From contig OU452200.1 in assembly GCA_911728435.2 (NCBI GenBank), positions 37,401,715-37,465,714 of the forward strand: a stretch of 64,000 bases of DNA, in the 5' to 3' direction. This document shows positions 44,916 to 57,018 of this stretch, piece by piece; positions within the stretch are counted from its first letter, which is position 1; every line of letters begins with the position of its first letter. This stretch comes from Apoderus coryli (taxonomy: Eukaryota > Arthropoda > Insecta > Coleoptera > Attelabidae). The notes beneath the pieces are model-generated. The model did not search any database and was not told the DNA's origin. It worked only from the letters and a program-made list of their open reading frames with translations. The translations under genes were made by a program, and so were the position numbers.

Positions 44916-44934
44916 TATTTTTACTTGGAATACA

Positions 44935-45372
44935 AAACATATCTTTGGCCTTCCAAAAAGCCATATGAAGGAAGAACTTCGGAGATGGGAAAAGGAACAA
45001 CTTAAGTCCTACTGGAGAAACACTCCAGGCCTAAGACAATCAAAAAGGTTTATGAAACCTTCAGAGGCCAACGCAGGGAAGCTTATCCAACTGGAGAGAA
45101 GCGACCTAAGGCGAATTACAGGCCTTTTTACGGGACACCACCCAGTGAAGTACCATCTCAAAAAGATGGGCCTAACCGAGGACGACACTTGTCGGTTTTG
45201 CGAAGACGCAACAGAGACAACAGAACACGTGCTCTGCGAATGCATGGCACTTTTCTGCAAAAGGCTAAAACACCTTGGAGGGGTGACCCTAACACCCGAC
45301 GAGGCAAGCAATTTAGCCCCCAGGGAAATCATCAACTTTATGAAAAGTGTGGGACAGCTGAGCAATTCATAG
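44935..45372 (+). pseudogene. post-RNase H zinc-finger tail of a non-LTR element
   Basis: The open frame contains 'KLIQLERSDLRRITGLFTGH', 'PVKYHLKKMGL' and 'CRFCEDATETTEHVLCEC', the cysteine-rich domain (CxxC...H...C) at the C-terminus of I/R1/Loa-type ORF2, after RNase H. It ends with a natural stop near 45370. The frame opens at 44899, but the first dozen codons are probably not coding. It lacks RT and RNase H. Confidence 0.7.
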
Positions 45373-46508
45373 ACTAGAGTCATTCACAAAAGATCTTCTG
45401 CAAGTCGAAGTGAGGGGAGGCCAAACCGCCTAAACGATTCCGAAAAACAATCCACAATCTACAATCTAGTTCTGTGTCACTCAAGGTGCCACCATTGCTT
45501 TATTATAACGAATTTAGCTTATAAACACGTTCAAGACAGCCCGAATGTAAAGTTGGTTATAGTTATTCATTGTTTATTTAATCGCAAGGCAGTTCGGATA
45601 TATTTTTTTTATTAAAATGAGGGAACTTTTCTTTGAACTGCACATTTGATGGTGTGTCTCCAAGGACTTTTGCCACAAATGGATAAACTATTCGTTTTTT
45701 TTTTCACACAGTGTATTTAAATATGAAAATGTATATTTATAACGAATGATTTTTTTTTTGTAATATGTTATCGACATTGTGCATGTTGTCACGAATTTCT
45801 GATAATTATAGCTAAATGAATGCTTATAACATACGCATACATGGTAATTATTCACTGAAACCTATAATTAGTGTATTTTATCACGTATATTTTTGCAGGT
45901 GTACAATATACATTATTTGCCATACCTTTTACTTATATAGCAAAAATTATAGTGTTAAAAGTTAGACACAATATGTCTAGGTATACTTTTTATACTTTTT
46001 AATAATTAAAAATAAACTGTGTGCACCAAATCTTCTATATGATATTTTTATATATTCAATCACAACAACTGTGAAAAATTATTCCATATTTCGAATAAGT
46101 TTATATAGGAAATATTTTTTGAACCCTTTTCCCTTATTTACGTACGCCTATGTAAGCAAGTTTTTTATGATACATTTCATAGGTTATATTCTATCAAAGC
46201 TATAAATAACTAGTCAATATTTCTTCTATGTTTCTATTTTTTAACCCCTTTTAACACTATTTTCGAACGCCAATGTGATCTAGTTTTTTATGGCTAATGT
46301 GATAGGTTATACTCTATTAAATCAATGAAAAAATCTTCAATATTTGGTATAAGTTTAAGAAGTATGAATTTTTTTAATTGCGGTTGCTCCGCAGCTGAAA
46401 ACAGGGTATAGTTATATAACCTATACCTATATAGTTTCAACTCTGTTTACATCTCGATTAGCCTCACTAGCTGGACAGAATTCACTGTGACTTGCCTTCT
46501 GAAAGTAC
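45373..46508. other. gene-free AT-rich stretch with a short tandem repeat
   Basis: No gene. Two units of about 125 bp at 46110-46350 share 'aagttttttatg'/'tagttttttatgg', 'aggttata' and 'caatattt'. Confidence 0.45.
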
Positions 46509-46574
46509 AGGGTGAGCAAAACTGTCCCAGCTCTGTTATAAGAAAATGAAAAACGATAGAACAATTCTGAAAAG

Positions 46575-48622
46575 AACACGATTAGAAAGATGATTGCTTT
46601 AAAACAGAAGGCTCATAAAAGATACCTAACATACAGAACTGATGCCTATAGGCAATATTATGTTGACATTAGAAATGTTTTAAAATCTGCCATTAAAGCA
46701 GAGAAGACACATTCGGCAGACGATTCTATCAGGTCGTTCTGACGCTAGAGCAATGTGAAAAAAATTTTCTCGCTGGGGCGTCTCTAACAATAAAAATTCA
46801 AATGACCTTCCAGATGAATTTCGAAATCCAGACGAAATTAATGACTATTTTTTTAACGTTATGGGCCAGACACAGGTGAGTTGTGATACTTTGAGTTTTT
46901 TCAACAACAATCAATTTCGGAATGGCTTGGTTTTTCAAATTAGGGAAATCGACTGTCGAGATATCTTAGGGTGTGCGAGGGGAATTAAATCGGATTCTTA
47001 TGGTATTGATAACATAAACATGAAAATGTTACGCCTGGTCATACCCCACTGTGCTGATGTAATTGGCAACATTTTCAATGAGTCTGTTCGTACAGGGCTA
47101 GTCCCCGACATTTGGAAAATGGCGAATGTTATACCGTTACCCAAAGTTCAGTGTCCTTCAAGTTATAACGATCTGCGCCCATTTAGCATATATACTTCCC
47201 GCAGTGTCCAAGATATTTGAGCGCATCATTGGTAGTCAAATTATGAATTACGTACGGGACCATAATATTTTGCCATCTATACAGTCGGGTTTGCGTGCTA
47301 AGCATAGTACTGCAACTGCGCTTTTGAGTGTCACCAATGACCTTGCTACAGCTCTAGATGACTCGAGATTGACAGTACTTGTTTTGCTGGATCAGAGTAA
47401 GGCGTTTGATCTAGTCAATTTTGAGTTGTTACTCGCCAAGCTTAGGTACCTCGGGTTTGATGAATCGTTTCTGAGCTGGTTTACAGGATACTTATATTGT
47501 CGAAAGCAGAGCGTAAAGTTACATCGAGAGTTCTCGGGATGGTCACAAACCAAAAGTGGTGTCCCACAAGGGACTCACTCCATTACGCATATGTATGCAG
47601 ATGATATACAAGTATATTCGTCCTTTACTTCCGCTAACGCAGGGACTGCCTTGAATATTATAAATAGGGAACTAACACAGTTTTCTGGTTGGTGCGCTGG
47701 TAACGTATTGCGCTTGAATCCTAAAAAGACCGTGGCTTTGTGCATTGGTAATGCGTGTCATAGCAGTGCGATTACTCAGCAGTTTAGCGTTCGAATTGGC
47801 AGCGATATTATCTCTTGGGTTCAAAAAGTTCGCGATTTAGGTGTTGTGGTTGACTCTCATTTGAATTTCAACGAGCATTGCAGCAGTGTATGCAAGAATT
47901 CCCTTTTTAAATTACGCTCTATATATCATCTGAAACATCTCGTGGATGAGTCTAATATAAGCTCAAATTGATTAAAGTTCTAATTTACCCACAACTTGAT
48001 TATTGTTCTTCTGTTTATTTTTATTTTTTGTTCGAGTATAATAGGTTGAAGTTGCAGAGAGTGCAGAACTCATGTGTTCGATTTGTGTGCACAGTTCCTT
48101 TTGCGGCACATGCCCCTCCTTTTTATAAGAGATTGGGGGTACCGAAGTTGAATGCCAGATTCGAGTACCTATACACTTCATTACTCTATGAAATCTACCA
48201 TTCCGTAGAGCCTCAGTATTTGTATAGTTTCTTGTGTAGACGTTCGAGTGTGCATGATGTTAATATACGGATTAATACATTTACAATCCCTAAGCATCAC
48301 ACATCAAAATTTCAGGGTTCTTTTTCATATATGGCCTCACTGCTTTTAAATAAAGTGATTGATATAATTGACTTACCATTAAACTTGTTTCAGAGAGAAG
48401 TGAAACTAAGAATTTACCCGTACGCTCAATGTTTTGTTAATTGTGGATGGGTTCTTTTTTTTTAAATTGTAACATTTTTTTTTCTATTTTTTGTACATTT
48501 GTATCTTTTAGGTAGAGTGGAAGAGTGGCATTAGCCACACCTCTAACCTTTTGTGTGATTGTAATTTTTTTTTGCATTTTCACAATAAATCATCATCAAT
48601 TATTATTATTATTATTATTATA
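46575..48622 (+). mobile_element. non-LTR retrotransposon inside the T3 left TIR
   Basis: Coding sequence starts near 46590 ('MIALKQKAHKRYLTYRT', the linker before RT) and ends at 48465. A 3' UTR follows, with a polyadenylation-like 'cacaataaatc' and an (att)n tail ending at about 48622, where the T3 arm resumes. I could not identify a clean target duplication. Confidence 0.7.
46590..48465 (+). pseudogene. non-LTR ORF2 pseudogene with in-frame RT deletion
   Basis: Linker and fingers lie at 46590-47220 ('DSYGIDNINMKMLRLVIPH', 'VPDIWKMANVIPLPK'). A frameshift follows at about 47185. The RT at 47190-47971 has 'IQSGLRAKHSTATALL', motif A 'LLDQSKAFDLVNFE', motif B 'SGVPQG' and motif C 'HMYADDIQVY'. 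Motifs B and C are only about 5 residues apart ('THSIT'); relatives have some 20 more residues there, so an in-frame deletion has removed the segment between them. The thumb and tail (47968-48465) follow after a stop. Stops are few; the deletion alone should kill polymerase activity. Confidence 0.8.
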
Positions 48623-49040
48623 TTCTTAAATGGGATTAAGTAAGCTCCATTTTAACGCACATTTGCTTTTGTTTCCAAATTTGTAAACTAAAGTAAATGA
48701 CGTTAACAACATTTTTTTCCAGAAATATACCCATATTTTTTAAAAGAGCTAATTTTTCTAAGCACCTTTTGTAAAGAAAAAAATTTGCTGCATTCGTTAA
48801 AAAATTAAAAGCAAATTTGTAGGAAAAACTATTATCAAAAATTCGCAACTTTCACAACTTTTAAACAAGTAGGCTTTGGAAAAAAACTGCAATTATATCT
48901 GTCAATAATAAAACTAAGGGTTGACAAATAGTTTTATCGTCATTTAATGTGTGCATTTTATGTAAAATGTTTACGCATAACGAAAAAGTTGACATGTTAT
49001 TTGTCAATCCGATTGAAAACGAAGGACATTTTGCCATTAA

Positions 49041-49366
49041 CTTTGGTGTGGTATTATTAACGGGCATTTAATTGCTCCATACTTTTACGAAGGTGTTGTA
49101 TGCAGTGAAGAATATTTGGAATTTCTTCAAGAGCAACTTTCTGTGCTTCTCGAAAATGTGCCATTGCAGTTACGAGCAATTATGCTTTTCCAGCATGACG
49201 GGGGCGGCGCTCCACACATAACATAGAACATTTAAAGGAAAAAATTAGAAATGCATGCAATGAACTCTCAAGAGAAATGTTATGTAAGGCCTCAGGAAGA
49301 GAAGTAAGGAGGAGATTAGATAAGCGTTTACAACTAGGAGGTGGTCACATTGAAAATATGTTGTAG
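49041..49366 (+). pseudogene. DUF4817/DDE transposase remnant, copy T3
   Basis: 'LWCGIINGHLIAPYFYEG', 'EEYLEFLQEQLSVLLENV' and 'AIMLFQHDGGGAPHIT' (second catalytic Asp kept, an extra Gly) are followed by a gap. The C-terminus 'EHLKEKIRNACNELSREML' and 'DKRLQLGGGHIENML' ends at TAG 49364-49366. The third catalytic block and the N-terminal half are absent. It lies between the T3 inverted repeats, which links this transposase family to long TIRs. Confidence 0.7.
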
Positions 49367-49905
49367 TGATTGATTTCCTATAATTAATTAGTAGTAACCT
49401 ATAGTATTACTATGTTTAATTCTGTGGTTATAATAGTTACTATTAAATAATATCATCTGTTTTTGTAGTGTTTAATAAGAAATTATTATTAACAACCGAT
49501 GGATAATACGTAGATATCTTCTCTCTTGACTGAATATCAATTGTTTGACTTATATTAGAAGTAATCACACGAATACTATTTGTCAACCATTAGTTTAAGT
49601 ACTGACAGATATAATTGCAGTTTGTTTCTAAAGCCTACTGGTGTAAAAGTTGTGACGGTTGAGAATTTTTCATATTAGTTTTTTCTACAAATTTGCTTAT
49701 AATTTTTTAACGAATGAAGATAGCACATTTTTTTCTTTACAAAAGTTGCTTAGAAAAATTAGCTATTTTGAACTATGCAAAAATATAGGTATGTTTCTGG
49801 AAAAAAAAAGTTCCAAACTTGGAAACAAAATGAAATATGGGTTAAAATGGTGCTTACTTAATCCTATTTAAGAACCTCTTTTCCGTATTTTTCTATCGTT
49901 TTTCA

Positions 49906-50639
49906 TATACGCATACTACAAATAACAAATTTTTTAAACAATATCACATGAAGACAATATACAAATTCAAATGCATCATTTTCAATCAGACATATACATT
50001 CGCATAAATATATCAGAATAACAAAGCAATATCCCGATACGTACTACTATAATACCAACATTTCATATATCTGTGCGTATCATAAATATTGTCAGCTCAT
50101 ATCGACATATCTTAGGATTAGAATCGTTTCACTCATGTCTCTCCAATGATAAATTTTTTTCTGCATCATTTTTCTCTTTGGCCCGCTATTTATATGTGTA
50201 GTGTATACAGGGTAGTGCCTGAATAACGTATATTGTTGAGAGTTGGAAAACATGTATTTCCGGTGTAATTAAAAAATATCATGAAAGTAATTGCCTAAAT
50301 ATAAATAATATATCACATACAGGGTGTCCCAACGCACATGAAACAAGGCAATTTAAAGACATTTCTGGTTTGATCTGGACAAAAAAGCGTACGACGCGAC
50401 GTCAACTTTGTTTTCAAATGGGAAATAAGATCCGACTATTTTGGAAGCCCCAAATGCCAACCTCACACGGGGTTGACATCCATCCTTAAAATCTTAGATA
50501 GAATAAGGGTCGTGTAGCACATTATTTGAAAGGTTATTAAAGCCTCTTCTACGCCGTCTCTTTTTTGGAGTTTTTTGGACATTTGGTCGAACTACCTAGA
50601 AGTAAATTTACGTTTTTTACATTTACAGTGGGAAAAATC
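49906..50639. other. gene-free stretch
   Basis: Two terminus-like strings, 'acagggtagtgcctga' (50209) and 'acagggtgtcccaacgc' (50320), suggest unresolved DNA-transposon ends. No protein. Confidence 0.35.
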
Positions 50640-52340
50640 CATTGAGTGCAAAATCAGGACTGCCAAGGCTCAATATATAAATGGTCTCCCTTATAATTAA
50701 GATAGAAAGACATATAGTCCCCTCCCACGATCCGCTCTCATATCTTTCAAATACCAATGAGAATATACATAGTTTCTTCCTAACACCCGTTGCAACTCCA
50801 GAGCTTTGCAGTACAATTAAAGACATCAAAAACAAGGTGTCATCTGGAACTGATGGAATCACTTTGAAAATGTTGTCTAATCTACCGGAATGAACATTTA
50901 TCGTTTTCACAGATTTAATTAACAAGTCCGAACAAAATGGAATTTTTCCACAATGCGTTAAGACATCTATAATAATTCCTCTGCACAAGAGCGGTGATAA
51001 GGATCAAGCTGCACACTATCGTCCAATTGCACTTCTATCTACTCTATCCAAGATCATTGAAAGACTGGTTAAAAGAAGACTTCTATCATTTCTGCACAAA
51101 TATGAAGTATTAACTAGCCGCCAATTTGGATTTTTAGCTAACAAATGCACGGTTAATGCTATATTCTCCGTCTTCAACAATGTTTACCTCAACTTAAACA
51201 ATCCCACTTTACAGCATCAATTTTCTGTGATTTCTTCAAAGCATTCGACTGTGTAAGTCATAACATCCTAGTTAACAAGATACCGCACTACGGAATTCGG
51301 GGGGTTCCACTGGGATGGTTTAATTCGTACCTTAGTAACAGAAGTCAGTGTATGAGGGTCAATGCGGCTGTGTCTTCTTGCAGGCCGATGGATTGTGGAG
51401 TTCCACAGGGTTCGGTGTTGGGTTCTATTTGGTTTTTGCTATTTATCAACGACATTACGTGCCTAGACATCAGCGGTAAAGAATGTCTCTTTGCTGATGA
51501 TACTAGTTTCACTTGGTGCGGCCCGGATAGTGTGGCAATTCATAGTGCCATATCCAAAGACTTAATCACCATCACTCATGGTGTGACTCTAACCTGTTGT
51601 GCTTGAACACTGCGAAAACTAAATATGTGTCATATAAAGGTGCGATGCAGTCTTTTGAACTTAATAATTCCACTATTGACGTCGTTTCTTCTGTGAAGTT
51701 TCTGGGCCTTGCTGTTGACAGCTCCCTGAAGTGGAAGTTGCACATTGATGCGTTATCAAAAAAATTAAGCTCTGCCTGTTTTGCGTTAAGATCAGTTTCC
51801 AAAGAACTTAACTTGTCAACTTCCATAACAGCCTACGTTTCACTCTTCGAATCCCATCTCCGATACGCGGTCCTATTCTGGGGTACATGCTGTGCAACGC
51901 AATTTGGGCGTATTTTTAGAGTACAAAAAAGAGCTATTCGATACTCTCTGAGATTGCACTATAGAGCCCATTGCCAGGACTTCATCAGAAAATTTAAAAT
52001 ACTAACACTACCTTTCTTACAATGCAAAAAAAATGCACAACCATCTGCCAATGGAAATCAAATTGCTATCATCCCTTCCTCGATTCCGTAAAGCTCTAAA
52101 GACGTATTTGTTAGAAAAAGCTTTTTAGACAGTGGGTGAATTTTTTAATGTGCATTAATTTTTGAGCGATTCACACACTGTATAGTACTTAGTAGTTTGT
52201 ATTGTGTGTTTTGTATATATATAATATATATATTGAACTGTAGAATATTTACTTAATTAATTTACTTTAAGTATCTTAATTGATTTATTTATTTGACGAT
52301 GTACCTTATTATTCTTATGTTTTCAAATTATTTTTAATTT
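50640..52340 (+). mobile_element. Jockey-like non-LTR retrotransposon, truncated
   Basis: Recognisable coding sequence runs from about 50640 to 52140, followed by about 200 bp of AT-rich 3' UTR. The exact ends are not defined and no target duplication was found. Domains are given in the next entry. Confidence 0.65.
50690..52140 (+). pseudogene. non-LTR RT pseudogene
   Basis: Blocks: 'KNKVSSGTDGITLKML' then a stop in place of a coding residue at 50891; 'SIIIPLHKSGDKDQAA' and 'HYRPIALLSTLSKIIERL'; 'SRQFGFLANKCTVNAIF'; motif A 'FCDFFKAFDCVSHN' after a frameshift near 51215; motif B 'CGVPQGSVLGSIWF'; motif C 'CLFADDTSF' (51352-51606). After a frameshift near 51575 come 'KFLGLAVDSSLKWKLHID' and 'RIFRVQKRAIRYSLRL' (51597-52020). 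The C-terminal tail 'LPMEIKLLSSLPRFRKAL' is in another frame to about 52140. A segment between 'LPFLQCKK' and the tail is missing. Confidence 0.8.
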
Positions 52341-53439
52341 TTTGACAAATATATATTTATTTTATATTATTTTATTTTTATAAACAAAATAAGCATTATT
52401 TGAACAAAAGTTGTTCAATATTATAGGGGTTTCACAGTCAAAGTTTGCACGTAAAATAGAGGATGCCATTGATAGTTGTTTCAAAGTAATCACGACCTAA
52501 TTCCTGTTTAACGCTCTATGAAGTTGTGTTGCAAAAAGATAATATGTGGCAACATTTTTTGGTATTGTATGTGTGTGTTTTATTTCACATCCTGCTTGTA
52601 CACAAAATGATTTGTAGAAATGCGGGGTCTGTCGACTAAAAGGCCCGTATAACTTGATGTAAAGCCTGATAAATTAAAAACGTGCAGTCTGCTTACAGAC
52701 ATACACATATAACGTTAACGTATTATGCCCCATTCTTCCGCTGCCTCCAATGCCAATGTTATACTCTGTATATTATATACGGAGGTATGAAATCTGAAAC
52801 GGGCGGTCATAAACATTCGGGAAACAATAATTCCGACAGTTACGGGACGGGTTTTCTTCTTATTCCATTTTTCTGTCCAAACCGGGGGAACATAACAGTA
52901 TTTCATCAATATGGCATGTAGCGTAGTTTGTGTTTGTAATGTTATGAAAGAACGATTTATGATATGCAGTGGATCTAAAAAACAAGCCAGGGATGTCGAA
53001 GTTTTTATGAAGAATTTTAGCCATTTTCGAGAATTTTTGAAAAAACAATTTTTTGTGATTTTAGTTTTTATTTATTTCTGACCTTATTTTTACAGATATA
53101 ATAATATATTCAAGTTCAGGTATGTGTTGTTATATAAATCAGTATAAAAGTATATATTAGTTAATATAAGTTTATAAATATGGGTTCAAGCAAAAGTAAG
53201 GTAATATTTAAACATTTTTAAAAATTCTGAGAAATATAAAGGCTATTATTTATGTTCCAAGGCAGTCCAAGGTTTAATTTTATTATTTTTGTAATCAATA
53301 TTGTTGGCACTTTTCAACGCCACTTGATTTTGGTGCACTTCTCGTCTCTATTTGATTTTTTAAAGGTAAACGTAAACGTAAATAATAATTTATTACGGTA
53401 TCCCTATATTACGCATTAAATTAGATATGTTTGTATTAT
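52341..53439. other. gene-free AT-rich stretch
   Basis: Frames at 52682-53048 on both strands are not recognised. 'tataaatatgggttcaagc' followed by 'aaaagtaaggtaat' at 53175 could be a tiny exon with a donor, but nothing supports it. Confidence 0.35.
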
Positions 53440-54017
53440 TTCAGGAACGCGTTCCAATACTATGTTTATAACAAGAACAGGACTTCTTAATATTATGAGA
53501 AGTTCTCAAAAGAGTGAAATTGATGACCAATTTAGTTTTTTAAAAGAAGAGCTTAAGAAACGAATAAAATGTGATAAAACTTTATTGAAGGCCTTAGATT
53601 TACATTTTAAATCTCAATATAAAGCGCGTTGGATTAAAAGCATTTAAAATGGAAGAAAAATTCCTTAAAAGTATTGGTGAATGACTAGATGCCTTTAAAA
53701 AGATGGATGAATCTAAGACACCAGAGAAGAAACGTGGCCGGCCAACAATTTCTTTTGAATCCAGTTCGGAGCGGACAAAGCGATTAAAAACAAAAACGTT
53801 AAGAGATTCAATTCCTGTGACAATCCTAAGTTATGCTATCACAAATGGGATTAAGAACAACAGGACAAGCACACGCCTCAAAAGTATTACAGGAAATAAC
53901 AATTGGGCCCGAGTGATTTTGATGACAGTGATAATAGTGAAGACGAGGACGAAAATATCTCATCGCTATCTGAAAATGATGAGTTTTGTTAAAAAAAATT
54001 ATTTAGATTTCTTGTAG
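53440..54017 (+). pseudogene. unrecognised ORF cluster with a GRP motif and acidic tail
   Basis: A possible acceptor 'attatttcag' at 53443 precedes a frame to 53647 ('MFITRTGLLNIMRSSQKSE', 'ALDLHFKSQYKARWIK'). After a frameshift the text continues 'MEEKFLKSIGE', a stop at about 53682, then 'LDAFKKMDESKTPEKKRGRP' and 'TISFESSSERTKRLKTK' (to about 53815). A further frame ends in acidic 'DDSDNSEDEDENISSLSEND' to about 53990. 'KKRGRP..SFE.SSERTKR' is a pattern I have seen in uncharacterised repeat-borne insect proteins, but I cannot name a function. Broken by several lesions. Confidence 0.4.
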
Positions 54018-54074
54018 CTTGATATGTATTTCTTTATTATTTTTTTTGTATATATATGTATACGTGGTGCACAA

Positions 54075-55818
54075 ACAAGAGGTGATTCATTTGGATTGCA
54101 CAAAAAAGTAAAAGAAATATCACATATATACAGAAAACAACACAAAAGTCGAATACGCAATGATCAAAATGAGTATATAACATAAGAAGAAGAACTAGCA
54201 ACGACATGGAAAAAATACGCGGAAAACTTTTTAAAGATATAATACCACAGCAGCCAGTGCATACGCTGCACTCTGATAATTTATCGGGGCCCTCTATAAT
54301 TAAAAGCGAAGTAATATATGCCATCAAGTCAACCAAGATGTACAAAGCCCCAGGACCAGATGACATCACCGTAGAAGCAATTAAGTTGTTAGACGAAGAA
54401 AATGTAGAAATGCTAGTGAATTTGTTCGATCGCATATATGACACTGGCCACATTCCATCTGATTGGCTTCGATCAACGTTCGTAATGATCCCAAAGACGA
54501 CCAACGCCACGAAATGTAAAGACCATCGCCTTATCAGCCTAATGAGTCATCTGCTGAAGGTATTCCTTCGTATTCTACACTCTAGAATGTTCAATAAACT
54601 AGAAGATCTAAGCGGAGACACACAGTTTGGTTTTAAAAGCGGAATGGGGACTCGTGAAGCCGTTTTCTGCCTGAATACTTTAGTACAAAACAGCTTAGAC
54701 CAACGAAAAGACGTATATATGCTGTTTATTGATTACGAGAAGGCCTTCGACAATGTTAGACATGACACCTTGTTGAAACTTCTGGACAATGCCAATATTG
54801 ACGCAAAAGATATCAGAATCATCCAAAATCTATACTAGAATCAAAAAGCCTGTGTAAGATTTGAGAAATCACTAACAACAGACGAATTTAAAGTTCTAAA
54901 GGGGGTTCGACAAGTTTGCATACTGTCACCAATACTATTTAACTTATACGTCGAAAATATATTTTCTGAGGCGCTGGAAGACTTAGAGTGTGGGATTAAA
55001 GTAAATGGTATACCAATTAACAACATACGGTATGCAGACGACACCGTAATCATTGCTGACAGTGAAGAGGACTTACAACTGCTGAAACAGATAAATACAG
55101 TTGGAAAGGGGAATGGTCTCAAAGTAAACATACAAAAGACAAAGTACATGATAGTAAGCAGAAACCCTCCTCAAAATGCTGTGTTCAACTTGGAAGACCA
55201 ACCTATTGAACGAGTGCAAAACTTTAAATACCTTGGAACCAACATAAATGAACAATGGAATCCCGAACAGGAAATTTGCTGTCGCATACAACAAGCGAGG
55301 CAAGCTTCCACAAGCCTAAGACCCTTTCTTTGCAACCTGACATTGTCCCTCAAATTAAGATGCAGAATGGTGCAGTGTTACGTCTGGTCCATCCTGTTAT
55401 ATGGAATGAAAACATGGACTCTGAAGATCCGGCCGATAAACAAGCTTGAGGCTTTTGAAATGTGGTGTCTAAGAAGGATGCTACGCATATCGTGGGTAGA
55501 CCGAGTTCGAAATGAAGACGTTCTTAGAAGGGCGGGATGCGAAAGAGAACTTTTCAACATAATCAAGAAGCGGAAAATTGGATACCTGGGCCACATACTA
55601 CGAGGAGAGAAGTACAAAATACCACAGATAATTCTCCAAGGAAAAATTGAAGGGAAGAGAGGAGTAGGACGTAAACAGATGTCCTGGTTAAGAAACATCA
55701 AGAACTGGACAGGCATTAGCAATACGGGCGAGCTCTGTCGCGCTGCGGAAGCAAGGACCCTTATTATGATGAGATAGTCGCCAACGCACTAGAAGTGTAC
55801 GGCATTTTAAGAAGAAGA
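54075..55818 (+). mobile_element. RTE-like non-LTR retrotransposon with 9-bp target duplication
   Basis: GGTGCACAA is present just before (54066-54074) and just after (55819-55827) the element, giving exact ends. It is 5'-truncated in the linker before RT and ends 'ttaagaagaaga', the same tail as the fragment in the T2 transposase. At 1744 bp it is among the best-preserved elements in the window. Confidence 0.85.
54206..55777 (+). pseudogene. RTE-like reverse transcriptase, one in-frame stop
   Basis: The frame from 54206 to 55777 is open except for one TAG at 54836-54838. It contains 'KAPGPDDITVEAIKLL', 'FVMIPKTTNATKCKDHRLIS', motif A 'MLFIDYEKAFDNVRHD', motif B 'KGVRQVCILSPILFNLY' (the usual GC of RQGCxLSP is VC here), motif C 'IRYADDTVIIAD', the thumb 'FKYLGTNINEQW', and the C-terminal region 'FEMWCLRRMLRISWVDRV' and 'GRKQMSWLRNIKNW'. 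Upstream of 54206 the coding sequence continues in another frame ('LHKKVKEISHIYRKQH', 'ELATTWKKYAENF'), so a frameshift lies near 54225. The endonuclease domain is lost by truncation. Confidence 0.85.
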
Positions 55819-55827
55819 GGTGCACAA

Positions 55828-57018
55828 TCATACGACAAAATTTTATCAACCTTAATTGTTTATTAAACTAATCACTTAATTTTTTAAATTATTATATTTT
55901 ATTTATTTATTACGATATAACAATTACGTTTTGATGCAAAATAACGTTAGCGTATACTATGGATTATGTAAGTTATCACCTGAAGAAGTTACAAACTTTG
56001 GCATCGAAACGTTGCAATTTTTATATGGTATTCACATATTTAAACGATAATAAACACGATTTATTTATTAGTTTTGTAGCTTACAAGTTGCTCTTTTTAA
56101 AAAAGTAATAATTTAAAATAATGAAGCTTGTCAAAGCGGTCTTTAATTAATTTACGTGTAAAATTTACCCAAATGCCCCCTATATCTACGCCAATGAACA
56201 GTTAATGAAAGTCAAAATAATGCAGATTATCGGTCCCCAAATGCTTGTAAAATTTTGTCAAATTCTGTTAGCTAGTTTTTGAGAAATGAACAAAAAAGCT
56301 AATTCTACCACTAAATTTGGACACCCTGTATCTCGATAACGAAGCATTTGCGGACAAAAAATGATTGATTTGTTTTCTGAAATCTCCTGTTATCGTTTGT
56401 TGCAAAAGTGCTACTTTGTTTATTAAGAATTTTTTAAGAGACCAGAGTGGATATACTGTCTCTTATATTTACGCTGCCTAGACTCACTCACACTCTCTTT
56501 TTCGCTTATTTTAGTCAAATAAATTACCTACACGTTGGCCTTCCCACTTCCAAATATAAATATGCCACTTAAACCATAAAAACATAATAATGAAATAATA
56601 TCCACAGCTGCTGCTTAATTGTACAAATGTGATTTATTTATTCGTCTTCATCCCATTGTAATAATATCCTCTCTTTCTAGCTATTTATTATGGGTACATG
56701 GTCGGATGCTAATAAATTTACCCAGATTAAGAATCTATTGTCCACATTTTATTTATTATAACCATTAACACTAGTAATAATGCATTTGTTATCCTTCAAG
56801 GAATCATATTTTATGGGCTACGTCAGCACGGTGCAGTTCACAACACACATGTTTGTGTGTTCACTATTCGATGGCCTACTATGTCTACAATTAGGCCGTG
56901 TCATTCTTAGTAGGTACACAATTTTATTAACACAGTCCACTAGTTTAATTTACAAAAAAAAAAAACACAACTGTTATCCTTTTGCAGCAGTTTTGGGAAA
57001 CAGGTTTCAATTTTAATG
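55828..57018. other. gene-free AT-rich stretch
   Basis: No gene recognised. 'cacctgaagaagttac' with 'tttggcatcgaaacgttgc' at 55977-56015 fits the hairpin-GAAACRT pattern. Confidence 0.4.

Larger units (their letters stand above)
46509..49905 (+). mobile_element. long-TIR transposon T3, left TIR split by a retrotransposon
   Basis: The right TIR (about 49530-49905), read as reverse complement, gives 'atgaaaaacgatagaa', 'cggaaaagagg', 'ttcttaaataggattaagt' and so on. The left TIR has the first part at 46545-46580 ('atgaaaaacgatagaac', 'ctgaaaagaac') and the rest from 48623 ('ttcttaaatgggattaagt'), separated by a non-LTR insert. TIR length is over 300 bp. A terminus 'acagggtgagcaaaact' at 46509 is seen only on the left. 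The interior carries a DUF4817/DDE transposase remnant. Confidence 0.65.
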
